Assembly (NCBI RefSeq): GCF_015665295.1
Contig: NZ_JADFAJ010000007.1
Span: 1-64,000 of the forward strand
Reading direction: 5' to 3'
Length of the DNA stretch: 64,000 bases
From: Maricaulis sp.
Lineage (GTDB): Bacteria > Pseudomonadota > Alphaproteobacteria > Caulobacterales > Maricaulaceae
Position numbers and translations under genes: made by a program. Under the pieces are notes generated by a model. The model saw only the letters and a list, made by a program, of their open reading frames with translations. It did no database searches and had not been told where the DNA came from. Every line of letters starts with the position of its first letter. Positions within the stretch are counted from its first letter, which is position 1. Of this stretch, positions 9,604 through 20,349 are shown piece after piece.

Positions 9604-10761
9604 TCAGGCCGCAGCGGCGACGGCATCAAACCCCCGCTCCAGGTCCGCGATCAGGTCTTCCGGCGCTTCCAGGCCGATCGACAGGCGGATCAGGGCGCCG
9701 TCATGCCTGCGGTCGGTCTTGGTGCGTTTCAATTGCGGATCGCAATGGATGGCGAGGCTTTCATAGCCGCCCCAGGAAAAGCCCATGCCGAAAAGCTCGA
9801 GCGCATCGAGGAAGCGCTCTGACGTCGGGATGTCCCAGCCCGGCACCTCAAAGGCGAAGAGGCCGCAGGCGCCGGTGAAATCACGCTTGAAGATGGCATG
9901 GTCGGGATGATCGGGCCGGGCCGGGTGGCGGATGGCGCCGACCTCGGCGCGGGCAGCCAGCCAGTCGGCGATCGCAAGGCTGGTGTCGGCGCTGCGCTGC
10001 ATGCGCACGCCCATTGAACGCAGGCCCCGCAAGGCGAGATAGGCATCATCCGGACCGGTGTGGAAGCCAAAGGCCCGCTCCGTCGTCTGCAAACGCTCGA
10101 ACAGGGCCTCATCGCGCGCCACGACAGCCCCCATCAGCAGGTCGGAATGCCCGCCGACATATTTGGTCAGCGCCTGGGCGGCATAATCGACACCGAGCTG
10201 CAGCGGTTTGAGCGTCAGGCCGGCGCTCCAGGTGTCGTCGATGATGGTGATGACGCCTTTCTCCCGCGCGACCCTCGCAATGGCGGGCACGTCCTGGAGT
10301 TCCATCGTCAGCGAGCCGGGGCTTTCCAGCAGGATGGCCTGGGTCTTGTCGGTGATGAGGTCACCGATCTGCGCGCCCATGCGCGGCGCAAAGAAGCGGG
10401 TGGTGACGCCATAGCGCGACAACTGGGTCAAAAGGAAATTGCGCACCGGGCCATAGATGCAGTCGGCCGCCAGGACTTCGCCGCCGGCTTCGGTCGCGGC
10501 GAGGATGGACAGCGTATTGGCCATCAGGCCGGAGGAGGTGAGCGCACAACCGGCGCCGCCCTGCAGCTCGCTCAGGGCCGAGCGAAGCGCGTCATGGGTT
10601 TCCAGCCCGACCCGGCCATAATGCTTGCGGCCGGGCGGAAAGTCGTAGAGGGCAGCCGCCGAAGGGGCGAGCACGGTCGAGCCGCGCGCCACCGACGGAT
10701 TGACCTGGCCGCGATCATCATGCGGGCGTCCGAGGCGGGTCAGGCGGGTTTCGTCTTTCAT
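9604..10761 (-). CDS. metC: Cystathionine beta-lyase family PLP enzyme
   Basis: Cys/Met metabolism PLP fold: YGRVGLETHDALRSALSELQGG, IDDTWSAG, ALTKYVGGHSDLLMG. Confidence 0.9.
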   Translation of the reverse strand: MKDETRLTRLGRPHDDRGQVNPSVARGSTVLAPSAAALYDFPPGRKHYGRVGLETHDALRSALSELQGGAGCALTSSGLMANTLSILAATEAGGEVLAADCIYGPVRNFLLTQLSRYGVTTRFFAPRMGAQIGDLITDKTQAILLESPGSLTMELQDVPAIARVAREKGVITIIDDTWSAGLTLKPLQLGVDYAAQALTKYVGGHSDLLMGAVVARDEALFERLQTTERAFGFHTGPDDAYLALRGLRSMGVRMQRSADTSLAIADWLAARAEVGAIRHPARPDHPDHAIFKRDFTGACGLFAFEVPGWDIPTSERFLDALELFGMGFSWGGYESLAIHCDPQLKRTKTDRRHDGALIRLSIGLEAPEDLIADLERGFDAVAAAA

Positions 10762-11588
10762 GGCGCGGCGCGTCCTGTTTCAATTTCGGTATCGGGACGG
10801 CTGCCCCATTCGCTCCAGGATCCGTCATAGACGGCGGACTCCCGTCCCAGACAATCCAGTGCCAGCGACAGAATGCAAGCCGTCACCCCAGACCCGCAGG
10901 TTGTGATGACCGGTCGGTCGAGATCGATACCGGCCTTCTCAAAGGCCTCGGCGCTGGCGCGCAGGTGTCCATCCGCGTCCAGAAGGGCGGTGAAGGGCAG
11001 GTTGCGGGCGCCGGGCATGTGTCCGCTACGCATGCCGGCCCGCGGCTCTGCCACCTGCGCCGCAAAGCGGGCTTCACCTCGCGCATCGAGAATCTGGTGG
11101 CTGCCGGTGCCGATGGCGGCGGAGACACGGTCGCGATCCGCCAGTTGTCCCGGTTGCAGGCGGGCGAGAAAATCACCGTCAGGCCAATGTGTTGCGGGTG
11201 TATCCTCGACCGGTCCATCAGCTGCGATCCAGGCCGGCAGGCCGCCATCAAGGACAGCGACATCGTCATGGCCCATCGTCCGGAACATCCACCAGACACG
11301 GGCCGCGCTGAACAGGCCATAGCGATCCCAGACGATCAGCCGGCTGTTGGCACGAATGCCGAGCGCGCGGGCATGCGTGGTGAAGCTCGCGGCGTCCGGC
11401 AGCATGTGGGGCAGGGGATTGGCGGTATCCTTGACCGTGTCGATGTCAAAGATACGGCTGCCGGGGATATAGCCGGCGGCGCCGTTCTGCGGTCCGCCGG
11501 GAAAGCTCCAGCTGCCATCGAGGAAGATTGTGTCCGGATCATCGAGACGGGTGCGTGCTTCGATGGCAGAAACCAGCCCGGCCGTCAT
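10758..11588 (-). CDS. sseA: 3-mercaptopyruvate sulfurtransferase (two rhodanese domains)
   Basis: 'GYIPGSRIFDID', 'VWDRYGLFSAARVWWMFRTMGH' and CGSGVTA active-site loop; ATG at 11588 overlaps the upstream stop. Confidence 0.92.
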   Translation of the reverse strand: MTAGLVSAIEARTRLDDPDTIFLDGSWSFPGGPQNGAAGYIPGSRIFDIDTVKDTANPLPHMLPDAASFTTHARALGIRANSRLIVWDRYGLFSAARVWWMFRTMGHDDVAVLDGGLPAWIAADGPVEDTPATHWPDGDFLARLQPGQLADRDRVSAAIGTGSHQILDARGEARFAAQVAEPRAGMRSGHMPGARNLPFTALLDADGHLRASAEAFEKAGIDLDRPVITTCGSGVTACILSLALDCLGRESAVYDGSWSEWGSRPDTEIETGRAAP

Positions 11589-12589
11589 CAGACCAGCCAG
11601 GCCGGCACGGGCAGGCCCTTTCCGCGCAGGAAGTCGGGATTGTAGAGTTTGGACTGATAGCGCGAGCCGTGATCGCAGAGAATGGTCACGATCGTGTGGC
11701 CGGGTCCGAGATCGCGGGCCATGCGCATGGCGCCGGCGATATTGACCCCCGATGATCCGCCCAGGCACAGGCCTTCATGCCGGGTCAGGTCGAAAATGAT
11801 CGGCAGGGCCTCCTCGTCGCTGATCCGGTAGGCGCGGTCGACCGTGATGCCCTTGAGATTGGCGGTGATCCGGCTCTGGCCGATGCCTTCGGTGATTGAT
11901 GTGCCTTCGGCTTTCAATTCCCCGTCCTTGTAGAAGCCATAGAGCGCCGCGCCGCCCGGATCGGCGAGACCGATCTGGATTCCGGCGCGCTTGGCCTTGA
12001 GGCCTTGGGAGAGGCCGCCGAGTGTCCCGCCTGAGCCGACCGCGCAGATGAAGCCATGCAGCTCGCCTTCAGTCTGGTCCCAGATCTCCATCGCCGTGGT
12101 CGCTGCGTGAAAGTCGCGATTGGCGGTATTGTCGAACTGGTTGGCCCAGATCGCGCCGTTCGGCTCGCTCTCGTTCAGCTCGGCGGCCAGCGTGCCGGAA
12201 TAGCGGGCATAATGATTGGGGTTGGCGTAGGGCACGGCATCAACCTCGATCAACTCGGCGCCCAGCAGCCGGATCGCGTCCTTCTTCTCCTTGGACTGCG
12301 TGCGCGGGAAGACGATCACGACGCGATAACCCAGTGCAGCGCCGACCAGCGCCAGCCCGATCCCGGTATTGCCGGCCGTTCCCTCGACAATCGTTCCGCC
12401 GGGACGCAGCGCACCGCTGGCCTCGGCCGCCCGTATGATGCCCAGCGCGGCGCGATCCTTGATCGATCCGCCCGGATTGAGGAATTCGGCCTTGCCGAGG
12501 ATCTCGCATCCGGTCGCCTCGGAGGCTGCGTTGAGGCGAAGAAGGGGCGTATGTCCGATCAGGTCGATGACAGTTCGGGCGGCTGGCAC
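11588..12589 (-). CDS. Cysteine synthase family PLP enzyme
   Basis: 'LIGHTPLLRL', 'NPGGSIKDRAA', 'GTAGNTGIGLA', 'GSGGTLGG'. GTG start at 12589 preceded by AGGAG; longer ORF-track start rejected. Confidence 0.9.
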   Translation of the reverse strand: MPAARTVIDLIGHTPLLRLNAASEATGCEILGKAEFLNPGGSIKDRAALGIIRAAEASGALRPGGTIVEGTAGNTGIGLALVGAALGYRVVIVFPRTQSKEKKDAIRLLGAELIEVDAVPYANPNHYARYSGTLAAELNESEPNGAIWANQFDNTANRDFHAATTAMEIWDQTEGELHGFICAVGSGGTLGGLSQGLKAKRAGIQIGLADPGGAALYGFYKDGELKAEGTSITEGIGQSRITANLKGITVDRAYRISDEEALPIIFDLTRHEGLCLGGSSGVNIAGAMRMARDLGPGHTIVTILCDHGSRYQSKLYNPDFLRGKGLPVPAWLV

Positions 12590-12698
12590 GGGCGGATCTC
12601 CTGTATTGACGTCTGCCGGGTACCAGTTGGGTGTCGCGGATGGCGAATAAAATGGCAAGCGCTGCAATCCGGACGGCTGCGCGATGCGTAGACAGGAC

Positions 12699-13343
12699 AT
12701 GACCCATTTCCCACAAGTCTGCCCCGCCCGCTTGAGTGTGTTGCTGCTCGCGACCGTGCCCCTTGCCGCCGCTGAGGCCGAGACGCCGCGTGATGTTGTT
12801 TTTGACGTTTTTCGCAATGGTTCGCCCTTCGGTGAACATGCGGTTCGCTTTGCGGAATTGCCCGGCGGCGAGCTGCAGGTCGATATCGATATCGAGCTTC
12901 GTGTCGGCTTTGGTCCCGTGACCGTGTTTCGCTATGAGCACGAATCCGAAGAGGTCTGGGCGGACGGCCAGCTGCAGAGGCTGGAGGCGTCAACGCTCAA
13001 GGACGGCGATCGTGAGCGCTACAGCCTGCAGCGCCGGTCGGACGGTCGCTTTGACAATGCCGGCCAGGTCATTGAGGCCCTGGTGCCGTCCAGTCACTGG
13101 TCCGGCTACAGCCCCGGACTTCCGGCTGTCCTCAATACCGAGACCGGCGAGCCGATGGAGGTCGAGATCGTGGATCTCGGGCGGACAATGGTTGAAACCG
13201 CAGGCGGCCCTGTGGCGGCGCGTCATTTGCGGATGACCGGTACTGTTTCGGTTGATCTCTGGTATGACGATGCGGGCCGATGGGTCGGCTGTGCCTTCAC
13301 GATCCAGAATCAGGACATCGTCTACCGCTTGCGTGACGCCTAG
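12699..13343 (+). CDS. DUF6134 family secreted protein
   Basis: Signal peptide plus beta-rich domain 'VFRNGSPFGEHAVRF...LWYDDAGRWVG'. Confidence 0.7.
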   Translation: MTHFPQVCPARLSVLLLATVPLAAAEAETPRDVVFDVFRNGSPFGEHAVRFAELPGGELQVDIDIELRVGFGPVTVFRYEHESEEVWADGQLQRLEASTLKDGDRERYSLQRRSDGRFDNAGQVIEALVPSSHWSGYSPGLPAVLNTETGEPMEVEIVDLGRTMVETAGGPVAARHLRMTGTVSVDLWYDDAGRWVGCAFTIQNQDIVYRLRDA

Positions 13344-14824
13344 CTGTCGATCCCGAGCACGGCCGCCGCTTGCGCGTCGGACTTCATCGACTGGTAGGCT
13401 TCCAGCGCCTGGTCACGGCCTGTCTTCAGATCAATGACGGGATGCGGATAGGTCTTGCCGAGCGTGACGCCTGCCATGGCGAGCACGCCGGCCGGCTCGC
13501 TCCAGGGCGCGTGGATCTGTTTCCGGCCCAACCCGGCGAGTTCCGGCACCCAGCGGCGCACATAGCTGCCGTCGGGGTCGAATCTCTCCCCCTGGGTGAC
13601 CGGGTTGAAAATGCGGAAATAGGGCGCGGCGTCGGCGCCGGACCCGGCCACCCACTGCCAGCTGGCGGCATTCACATTGAGGTCGGCATCAACCAGCGTG
13701 TCCTCGAACCAGTCCATGCCCTCGCGCCAGTGAACGCCGAGATGCTTGATCAGGAAGGAGGCGACGATCATGCGGGTGCGATTGTGCATCCAGCCGGTCG
13801 CCCATAATTGCCGCATCGCGGCATCGACGATGGGCACACCCGTCTGGCCGCGCTTCCAGGCGTCCAGGCCGGCCGGATTGTCGCGCCAGGGAAAATGGTC
13901 GAACTGGCGATTGAAATTCATGCGTCGCAGGTCGTCGAAATGGGACGCGAGATAGATCGCGAAATCACGCCAGCCCACCTCCGACAGGAATTTCTCGGTC
14001 TGCTTGTAGAGTCCGGTCTGTTCCGCCTGCGCCCGGGCCCTGTGCCAGATGGTGCGTGGCGAAATCTCGCCCCAGGCCAGATGCGGCGACAGGCGGGATG
14101 TGCCCTCGATGTCCGGGCGGTCACGGTCTTCGGGGTATTGCCCCAGGGCATTCGCCAGGAAGCTGTCGAGCCGGGCATGGGCGGCGTCTTCGCCGGGCGT
14201 CCAGTCGGCGTCAAACCCGGTCGACCAGTCCGGTGCGCGGGGCAGGAGATTCCAGCTGTCCAGTGCCTCGCTGGCGATCTCGGGGCCGGCCGGGAGCCGG
14301 GTCGGCGCGGGCAGCGGGGCGCGTGGCTCGAGGGTTTTCAACGCGGATTTCCAGAACGGGGTGAAGACGCGATAGGGTGCGCCCGATCCGTTGAGATGGG
14401 TTGGCAGGTCGATCAGCGTGCTTGCGCGAAAACCGCGCGCCTTGACCCCGACACTTTCCAGCTGCCGGGCGAGGGGGCAATCGCGCGCGCTGATGTGCGG
14501 CACATCGGACCGGTTCCAGAAGGCCTCGCTGCACCCGGCTTCCCGGCTGATAGCGGGCAGAAGGGTTGCGGCATCCCCCGACCGCAGGACGAGCTTCCCG
14601 CCCAGCGCGCTGATCGCGCCGGACAGACCAATCAGGGAGTGGTGCAGCCACCATCTCGACGCGGCGCCGGGTGCGAGTTCAAAGGCGCTGCCCGCCTCAT
14701 GGATATAGACGCACACGAGGGGGCGACCGCTTTGCACGGCGGCATGCAAGGCGGGATTATCCTGAAGTCGCAGATCGCGTCTGAACCAGACGAGAGCTGC
14801 GCCGGTGGCGCTCGAACTTGCCAT
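13340..14824 (-). CDS. phrB: Deoxyribodipyrimidine photolyase
   Basis: '[16 protein letters not shown]', '[13 protein letters not shown]', '[14 protein letters not shown]', '[30 protein letters not shown]'. Confidence 0.96.
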   Translation of the reverse strand: MASSSATGAALVWFRRDLRLQDNPALHAAVQSGRPLVCVYIHEAGSAFELAPGAASRWWLHHSLIGLSGAISALGGKLVLRSGDAATLLPAISREAGCSEAFWNRSDVPHISARDCPLARQLESVGVKARGFRASTLIDLPTHLNGSGAPYRVFTPFWKSALKTLEPRAPLPAPTRLPAGPEIASEALDSWNLLPRAPDWSTGFDADWTPGEDAAHARLDSFLANALGQYPEDRDRPDIEGTSRLSPHLAWGEISPRTIWHRARAQAEQTGLYKQTEKFLSEVGWRDFAIYLASHFDDLRRMNFNRQFDHFPWRDNPAGLDAWKRGQTGVPIVDAAMRQLWATGWMHNRTRMIVASFLIKHLGVHWREGMDWFEDTLVDADLNVNAASWQWVAGSGADAAPYFRIFNPVTQGERFDPDGSYVRRWVPELAGLGRKQIHAPWSEPAGVLAMAGVTLGKTYPHPVIDLKTGRDQALEAYQSMKSDAQAAAVLGIDS

Positions 14825-14955
14825 TCCCGTCCTGTCGCTCAATAAGGGCCTTGTCCGGTTACGTCGTCGAACCGATATCGGATCAGTCCGGAACGCACAG
14901 GTGTTGCTGCGGGTTCCGGCGAGCGACAGGATCCGCACCGACAAGGAGACAGAGC

Positions 14956-15804
14956 GTGAGCCAGGTTAATTCCGTCATTTCCATTCCGCGTCCCGGTCAG
15001 ACCCCGATCGAGATCGGCAATGACCGCAAGCTCACCATGATCGCCGGCCCGTGCCAGCTCGAGAGCCGCCAGCACGGTCTGGAGGTCTCGGCCCAGCTGC
15101 GCGAGATCGCTGACCGTCTCGATATCGGGCTGATCTACAAGACCTCTTTCGACAAGGCGAACCGCACCAGTATCAAAGCCCAGCGCGGCCTCGGCCTGGA
15201 AGCCTCCCTGCCGGTCTTTGCGGAAATCCGTGAAACCAGTGGCCTGCCGGTCCTGACCGATGTGCACAGCGAAGAGCAGGCCCGCATCGCGGCTCAGGCC
15301 GTCGACATCATCCAGATCCCGGCCTTCCTGTGCCGCCAGACCGACCTGCTCATTGCTGCCGCGCAAACCGGCAAGCCGATCAATGTGAAGAAGGGCCAGT
15401 TCCTGGCTCCCTGGGACATGAAGAATGTCATCGAGAAGATCGCGGCAGCCGGCAATCCCAACATCATGGCCTGCGAGCGCGGTGCGAGCTTTGGCTACAA
15501 CACGCTGGTCTCGGACATGCGCTCCCTGCCGATCATGGCGCAATTTGGTGCGCCGGTCGTGTTCGATGCGACCCATTCGGTCCAGCAACCGGGCGGGCAG
15601 GGTTCGTCCTCCGGCGGTCAACGCGAATTCGTGCCGACCCTGGCCCGGGCAGCCGTGTCGATCGGTGTCGCGGCCGTGTTCATGGAAACCCATCCGGATC
15701 CGGACAATGCGCCGTCAGACGGCCCCAACATGGTCCCGCTCAATGAGTTCGAGGGGCTGGTGAAGCGTCTCCTGGAATTCGACGCCCTGGCGAAGGGCTA
15801 TTAG
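14956..15804 (+). CDS. kdsA: 3-deoxy-8-phosphooctulonate synthase
   Basis: 'IAGPCQLES', '[12 protein letters not shown]', '[13 protein letters not shown]'; GTG start at 14956. Confidence 0.95.
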   Translation: MSQVNSVISIPRPGQTPIEIGNDRKLTMIAGPCQLESRQHGLEVSAQLREIADRLDIGLIYKTSFDKANRTSIKAQRGLGLEASLPVFAEIRETSGLPVLTDVHSEEQARIAAQAVDIIQIPAFLCRQTDLLIAAAQTGKPINVKKGQFLAPWDMKNVIEKIAAAGNPNIMACERGASFGYNTLVSDMRSLPIMAQFGAPVVFDATHSVQQPGGQGSSSGGQREFVPTLARAAVSIGVAAVFMETHPDPDNAPSDGPNMVPLNEFEGLVKRLLEFDALAKGY

Positions 15805-15851
15805 GGCCAGGGGCGACGGGCCGGACAAAGGTCGGGCCACGGTCCGGCGGA

Positions 15852-17054
15852 TCAGAATTCGCGCCGGTCGGGGATGGGAACCACCGGCGCTTCCTCGACC
15901 TCTTCGATCATGTCGAGCGGCGGCGCCCAGCGCCGTTCCTCCTGCAAGATACTGGTCAGTGCAAAGGTCCGCCGCGCCGCGTCGAGACGCAAATCCTCGT
16001 AGAAGAGATTGAAGGGCGGTTCGCGGAAATCCTCGGCGAGTCGATGCGGTCTTTGCAGGTCGCGGTGCCGGGGTTCGTCGACAAACAGGATTCCGTCGGC
16101 GCACTGGGCGCCTGTCTGACCGGGGATCGGGGCCGGGGTGGTGTCCGGCGGCAGGCCTTCCGCCGCGACACCGCCACGGTGCTGTCGGGCGGTGGCGTAT
16201 TCACTGGTCCGCGCGCCGAGGATCGGATTGATGCACAACAGGCCCCGCCCTTCCACAAAGGATAATTCACCGGTCGGGGTCCAGCTCATCGAACGCTCGG
16301 TCAGGATGCGAATCCGGTCTGATTCGTCGGGCCGGGCATAGGAATAGGTGTGCACGCAGCGGACATCCTCGGGCGTCTCACACGGCGGGATGGTCGCGAG
16401 TGGCCCGGAAAACAGGTCCAGCGGGACCGGCGCCTCGATGATATAGGCGGCGACCAGCCGGGCACGCAGGTCTGGCGAGTCGGCGAGGCGATTGAGCAGC
16501 AAACCGAGAACATGAAAACCGCCCTGGCCGATGCCGGCCAGGAGGATGGGACGATCCTCGCCTGCTTCCACCAGGAAGGCGTCGAAGGCCCGTTCCACAT
16601 CGGCATAGGCAAACAGGCGCGCCTGCACGCTGTCCTCGCGATTATTCATGAAGGCGTAGAGCGAGGCCTGGCGGTAGCGCGGAACATAGAGCGCGCCGGA
16701 CCGGGCGAAGGGCACGGCATAGTTTGGCAGGGCAATTCCGATCACGCCACGATTGGCGGTGTCCTTGTCGAGCTGGGCATTCCAGTTCGACCCGCCCGAA
16801 TAGGTGGTCGGATGAACGAAAAAAACCGCGGGTTCCTCTGCGCTCTCGGGATTGCCGGTCGCATACCACGCACTGGCATTGGCATAATCGGCACCATCGG
16901 GTGGCGTATAGGTCTGAAAGGGCTCGCCCGGATCCTGGAATGTCTGGAAAATCTGGTCGCGCAGGAACCAACTCGCCAGCGCCGCGATGATCAGCAGGCC
17001 GGCAATGCCGGTGAGGATCATCCAGCGCGCGATCATGATCGGATTCGCGAGCAT
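15852..17054 (-). CDS. DUF3089 family (alpha/beta-hydrolase-like) protein
   Basis: 'VFFVHPTTYSGGSNWNA', 'VERAFDAFL', 'ILAGIGQGG' motifs. Confidence 0.85.
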   Translation of the reverse strand: MLANPIMIARWMILTGIAGLLIIAALASWFLRDQIFQTFQDPGEPFQTYTPPDGADYANASAWYATGNPESAEEPAVFFVHPTTYSGGSNWNAQLDKDTANRGVIGIALPNYAVPFARSGALYVPRYRQASLYAFMNNREDSVQARLFAYADVERAFDAFLVEAGEDRPILLAGIGQGGFHVLGLLLNRLADSPDLRARLVAAYIIEAPVPLDLFSGPLATIPPCETPEDVRCVHTYSYARPDESDRIRILTERSMSWTPTGELSFVEGRGLLCINPILGARTSEYATARQHRGGVAAEGLPPDTTPAPIPGQTGAQCADGILFVDEPRHRDLQRPHRLAEDFREPPFNLFYEDLRLDAARRTFALTSILQEERRWAPPLDMIEEVEEAPVVPIPDRREF

Positions 17055-17212
17055 GTGTTCGGTCTTCCCTCTTTACTCAACGCATCGTGCGCGCATTGTG
17101 TCGCGGCGATTGGCGACCCATTTCGCTTACCCTATGCTGACCCGGCTGCCGGGGGGTAGTGTCTACGCCTACCGGGTGTCACCTGGCCGGGCGCCACCTT
17201 GACGGGATCACC

Positions 17213-17893
17213 ATGTTTCGCTGGCTTCGCAACAGTTTTCTCACAGGCATTGTCATCGCCACCCCGCTGGGTGTGACCTTCTACCTTATCGTGTCATTCG
17301 TCGGCTTCGTGGACAATGTGGTCAAGCCCCTGATCCCGACGCGCTATAATCCCGAGACATACCTGCCGGCGGACTTCACCATCCCCGGCCTCGGCGTGCT
17401 GATTGCGGTCATACTGCTTACGGCACTGGGCGCCCTGGCGGCGAATTTCTTCGGCCGCACCCTGATCGGCATCGGCGATCGCATTCTCAATGGCGTGCCG
17501 CTGGTTCGCAATGTCTACGGCGCGCTGAAGCAGATCATGGAGACGGTGTTCTCGGGCAAGGCCAATTCCTTCAAGGAGGTCGTGCTGATCGAGTATCCGA
17601 TGAAGGGGCTCTACGTGGTCGCCTTCGTTTCGGCGCAGGGGCAGGGGGATCTCAAGAAGAAGATCAGCGAGGATGTGGTGGCGCTCTTCGTTCCGACGAC
17701 GCCCAACCCGACCTCCGGATTCCTGCTCTACACGCCGAAATCCAACACCATCCATGTCGACATGTCGGTCGAGGAGGCCGCCAAGCTGATCATCTCGTTC
17801 GGCATGGTCACGCCGGACAAACTGCCCAGTGAGGTCAAGGCCAAGCTGCCGACCGGGGTCATGTCACCTTACCGTCCGGACGAGCCGGACTAG
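17213..17893 (+). CDS. DUF502 family membrane protein
   Basis: 'NSFLTGIVIATPLGVTFYLI', 'VPLVRNVYGALKQIMETV', 'VPTTPNPTSGFLLYTPK'. Confidence 0.9.
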   Translation: MFRWLRNSFLTGIVIATPLGVTFYLIVSFVGFVDNVVKPLIPTRYNPETYLPADFTIPGLGVLIAVILLTALGALAANFFGRTLIGIGDRILNGVPLVRNVYGALKQIMETVFSGKANSFKEVVLIEYPMKGLYVVAFVSAQGQGDLKKKISEDVVALFVPTTPNPTSGFLLYTPKSNTIHVDMSVEEAAKLIISFGMVTPDKLPSEVKAKLPTGVMSPYRPDEPD

Positions 17894-19974
17894 CCGGAGC
17901 GCAGGAAGCGCACACCCTGGTCATGGTCGAACAGGTAGAGCAGGGTGCGAAGTGCTTCACCAAGCTCGCCCTTCAGCTCCGGGTCCTGGTGCACGATCAG
18001 CCGGGCATGGTCATTGGCAAGTTCAATGAGCGCTGAATGAGCTTCGAGGTCTGCCAGCCGAAATTGCGGCAGACCGCTCTGCCGGAGGCCGAGCGGGTCG
18101 CCGGCACCGCGCAGACGCCAGTCCTCCTCGGCAATCTGGAACCCGTCATCGGTCTCGCGCATCATCTCCAGACGTGCCCGCGCCGTGTCCCCCAGCGGTC
18201 CCTTGTAGAGCAGCAGGCATGAGGAGGGCTTGTCGCCGCGTCCGACCCGGCCACGCAACTGGTGCAACTGGGCAAGCCCGAAGCGCTCGGCATGTTCGAT
18301 GATCATGACCGTGGCATCGGGCGCATCGACACCCACCTCGATGACCGTGGTGGCCACCAGAACATCCATCTCGCCAGCCCGGAACCGGGTCGCGATATCT
18401 TCCTTCTCCGCCGGCTTCATGCGCCCGTGCAGAAGGCCGACGCGCTGATCGCCGAGCGCCGCGCGCAGATGGCGCCAGCGATCTTCGGCGGCCGAGAGCT
18501 CGGACATCTCGCTCTCCTCGACCAGAGGACAGACCCAATAGACCCGGTCGCCACGACCGATCGCCCGCCGCACGCCCTCAACGACCTCGTCCAGCCGGTC
18601 CATCGACACGAGCCGGGTGTCGGGCGGTATCCGTCCGGCCGGCTTTTCATCCAGCCGGGAAACGTCAAGATCACCATAGACCGACAGCGACAGGGTGCGC
18701 GGGATTGGCGTGGCGGTCATCACCAGCGTGTCGGGGCGATGTCCTTTTGAGGTCAGGCGCATCCGGTCGGAAACACCGAACCGGTGCTGCTCATCGATCA
18801 CGACCAGGCCAAGATCGGCAAACTCTATTCCGTCCTGGAAGAGCGCGTGGGTACCGCACACGACGTCCACCTCACCGCGCGCCATTCTTTCCAGGATGGC
18901 GGCGCGGGATTTTCCCTTGTCACGTCCGGTCAGGGCTGTGACGGAAATTCCTGCAGGTTCAAGCGTCTCGGTCAGGGTCTTTGCGTGTTGCCTTGCAAGG
19001 ATTTCGGTCGGCGCCATGATCGCTGTCTGGACGCCGGCATCGGCGGCGTGGGCAGCCGCGAGGGCCGCGACAAAGGTTTTGCCGGCGCCGACATCACCGT
19101 GCAGCAACCGGGTCATGCGGGCCTGCGAGCGCATGTCGGCCCGGATTTCCTCGAAGGCACGCAGCTGTGCCCCGGTCGGCTTGAAAGGCGCGGCAGCGAG
19201 AACGGTGTCGACGCGGTCGCCATTGCTTGCCAGTGCCCGTCCCGGCTGGGCCCGGCGGCGGGCGCGGACAATCTGCAGGGCGAGCTGGCGGGCGAAGATC
19301 TCGTCAAAGGCGAGACGCGCGCGTTCGGGCCGGTCGGGGTCGAGAGAGACCGCGCCCTCCGGCGCGTGCAGGGCTTTCATCGCCGGCTTGAAAGCCGGCC
19401 AGCCATGCGACCCGCGCAGATCGCCGGGTATCCATTCCGGCAGGTCCGGCAGGAAGGTCAGAGCGCCGGCAATGGCGCGGCGCATGACTTTTGCAGTGAG
19501 ACCGGCGGTCAGCGGATAGACCGGCTCGATCAGCGCCATGTCGGCCGCTTCGTCCTCGCTGGCAATCAGATCCGGGTGGACAATCTGGATCTCCGATCCG
19601 AAGCGCTCGAGCTTGCCTGACACGACCCGGGTTTCGCCTTCGGGCAGGAGCTTGCTCAGATAGTCACGTCGAGCGTGGAAGAAGATCAGGTGCAAAAACC
19701 CGGTCTGATCGCGCATCCGCACCTTGTAGGGCTGGCCCTGTCGCTGGGCTGGAATGTGCGTTTCCACGATCGCGGTGAGCGTCACGATCTCACCGGTCGG
19801 CGAATCGGCGATGGCGACCCGGCGGCTGCGATCCACCACGCCCGTGGGCGGTGTGAACAGGACATCGCGAATGCGCCCGCCACACACTTTTTCCACCAGC
19901 GTCGCCAGGCGCGGGCCGATGCCGGGCAGTTTGGTGACATCCTGGAAGAGCGGAAAGAGAATCTCGGGGCGCAT
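17890..19974 (-). CDS. recG: ATP-dependent DNA helicase RecG
   Basis: 'LLHGDVGAGKTFVA', 'VIDEQHRFGV', 'HQLRGRVGRG', 'GAGDPLGLRQSG'; internal ATG (MRPEILF) chosen. Confidence 0.96.
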   Translation of the reverse strand: MRPEILFPLFQDVTKLPGIGPRLATLVEKVCGGRIRDVLFTPPTGVVDRSRRVAIADSPTGEIVTLTAIVETHIPAQRQGQPYKVRMRDQTGFLHLIFFHARRDYLSKLLPEGETRVVSGKLERFGSEIQIVHPDLIASEDEAADMALIEPVYPLTAGLTAKVMRRAIAGALTFLPDLPEWIPGDLRGSHGWPAFKPAMKALHAPEGAVSLDPDRPERARLAFDEIFARQLALQIVRARRRAQPGRALASNGDRVDTVLAAAPFKPTGAQLRAFEEIRADMRSQARMTRLLHGDVGAGKTFVAALAAAHAADAGVQTAIMAPTEILARQHAKTLTETLEPAGISVTALTGRDKGKSRAAILERMARGEVDVVCGTHALFQDGIEFADLGLVVIDEQHRFGVSDRMRLTSKGHRPDTLVMTATPIPRTLSLSVYGDLDVSRLDEKPAGRIPPDTRLVSMDRLDEVVEGVRRAIGRGDRVYWVCPLVEESEMSELSAAEDRWRHLRAALGDQRVGLLHGRMKPAEKEDIATRFRAGEMDVLVATTVIEVGVDAPDATVMIIEHAERFGLAQLHQLRGRVGRGDKPSSCLLLYKGPLGDTARARLEMMRETDDGFQIAEEDWRLRGAGDPLGLRQSGLPQFRLADLEAHSALIELANDHARLIVHQDPELKGELGEALRTLLYLFDHDQGVRFLRSG

Positions 19975-20050
19975 GTTCTGCACCTTATCGGCAAGTTGTG
20001 CGGCTGCCACCGGTCGACGGCGGCGATGGGGAGGACTATATGCCCCGGTC

Positions 20051-20344
20051 ATGACCGATCACACAGAAACCCAACGCAAGAAACTGCGCATTCGCGCCTG
20101 GCGCCGCGGCTTCAAGGAAGCCGACCTCATCCTTGGGCGTTATGCGGACGCGCATCTGGACGGGCTCGATGCGGCTGAACTCGATGCTTTCGAGACGCTG
20201 CTCGACGAGGCTGATGCCGATATCTACGCCTGGATCATCGGCAAGGTGCCGACTCCGGAGCGTTTCGACACCTCGGTCATGGCCGCGCTCAAGGAATTCC
20301 GTGTTGATGCCGACGCCGCATTCGGTGACGGGCCAAAGGAATAG
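20051..20344 (+). CDS. sdhE: FAD assembly factor SdhE
   Basis: 'KKLRIRAWRRGFKEADLILGRYAD', 'DADIYAWIIG'. Confidence 0.92.
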   Translation: MTDHTETQRKKLRIRAWRRGFKEADLILGRYADAHLDGLDAAELDAFETLLDEADADIYAWIIGKVPTPERFDTSVMAALKEFRVDADAAFGDGPKE

Positions 20345-20349
20345 GCATT

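Noticed and set aside
11588-12817. N-terminally extended start for the cysteine synthase (12817)
   Set aside because: Extension overlaps the divergent DUF6134 gene and lacks family similarity; GTG 12589 with AGGAG is better.
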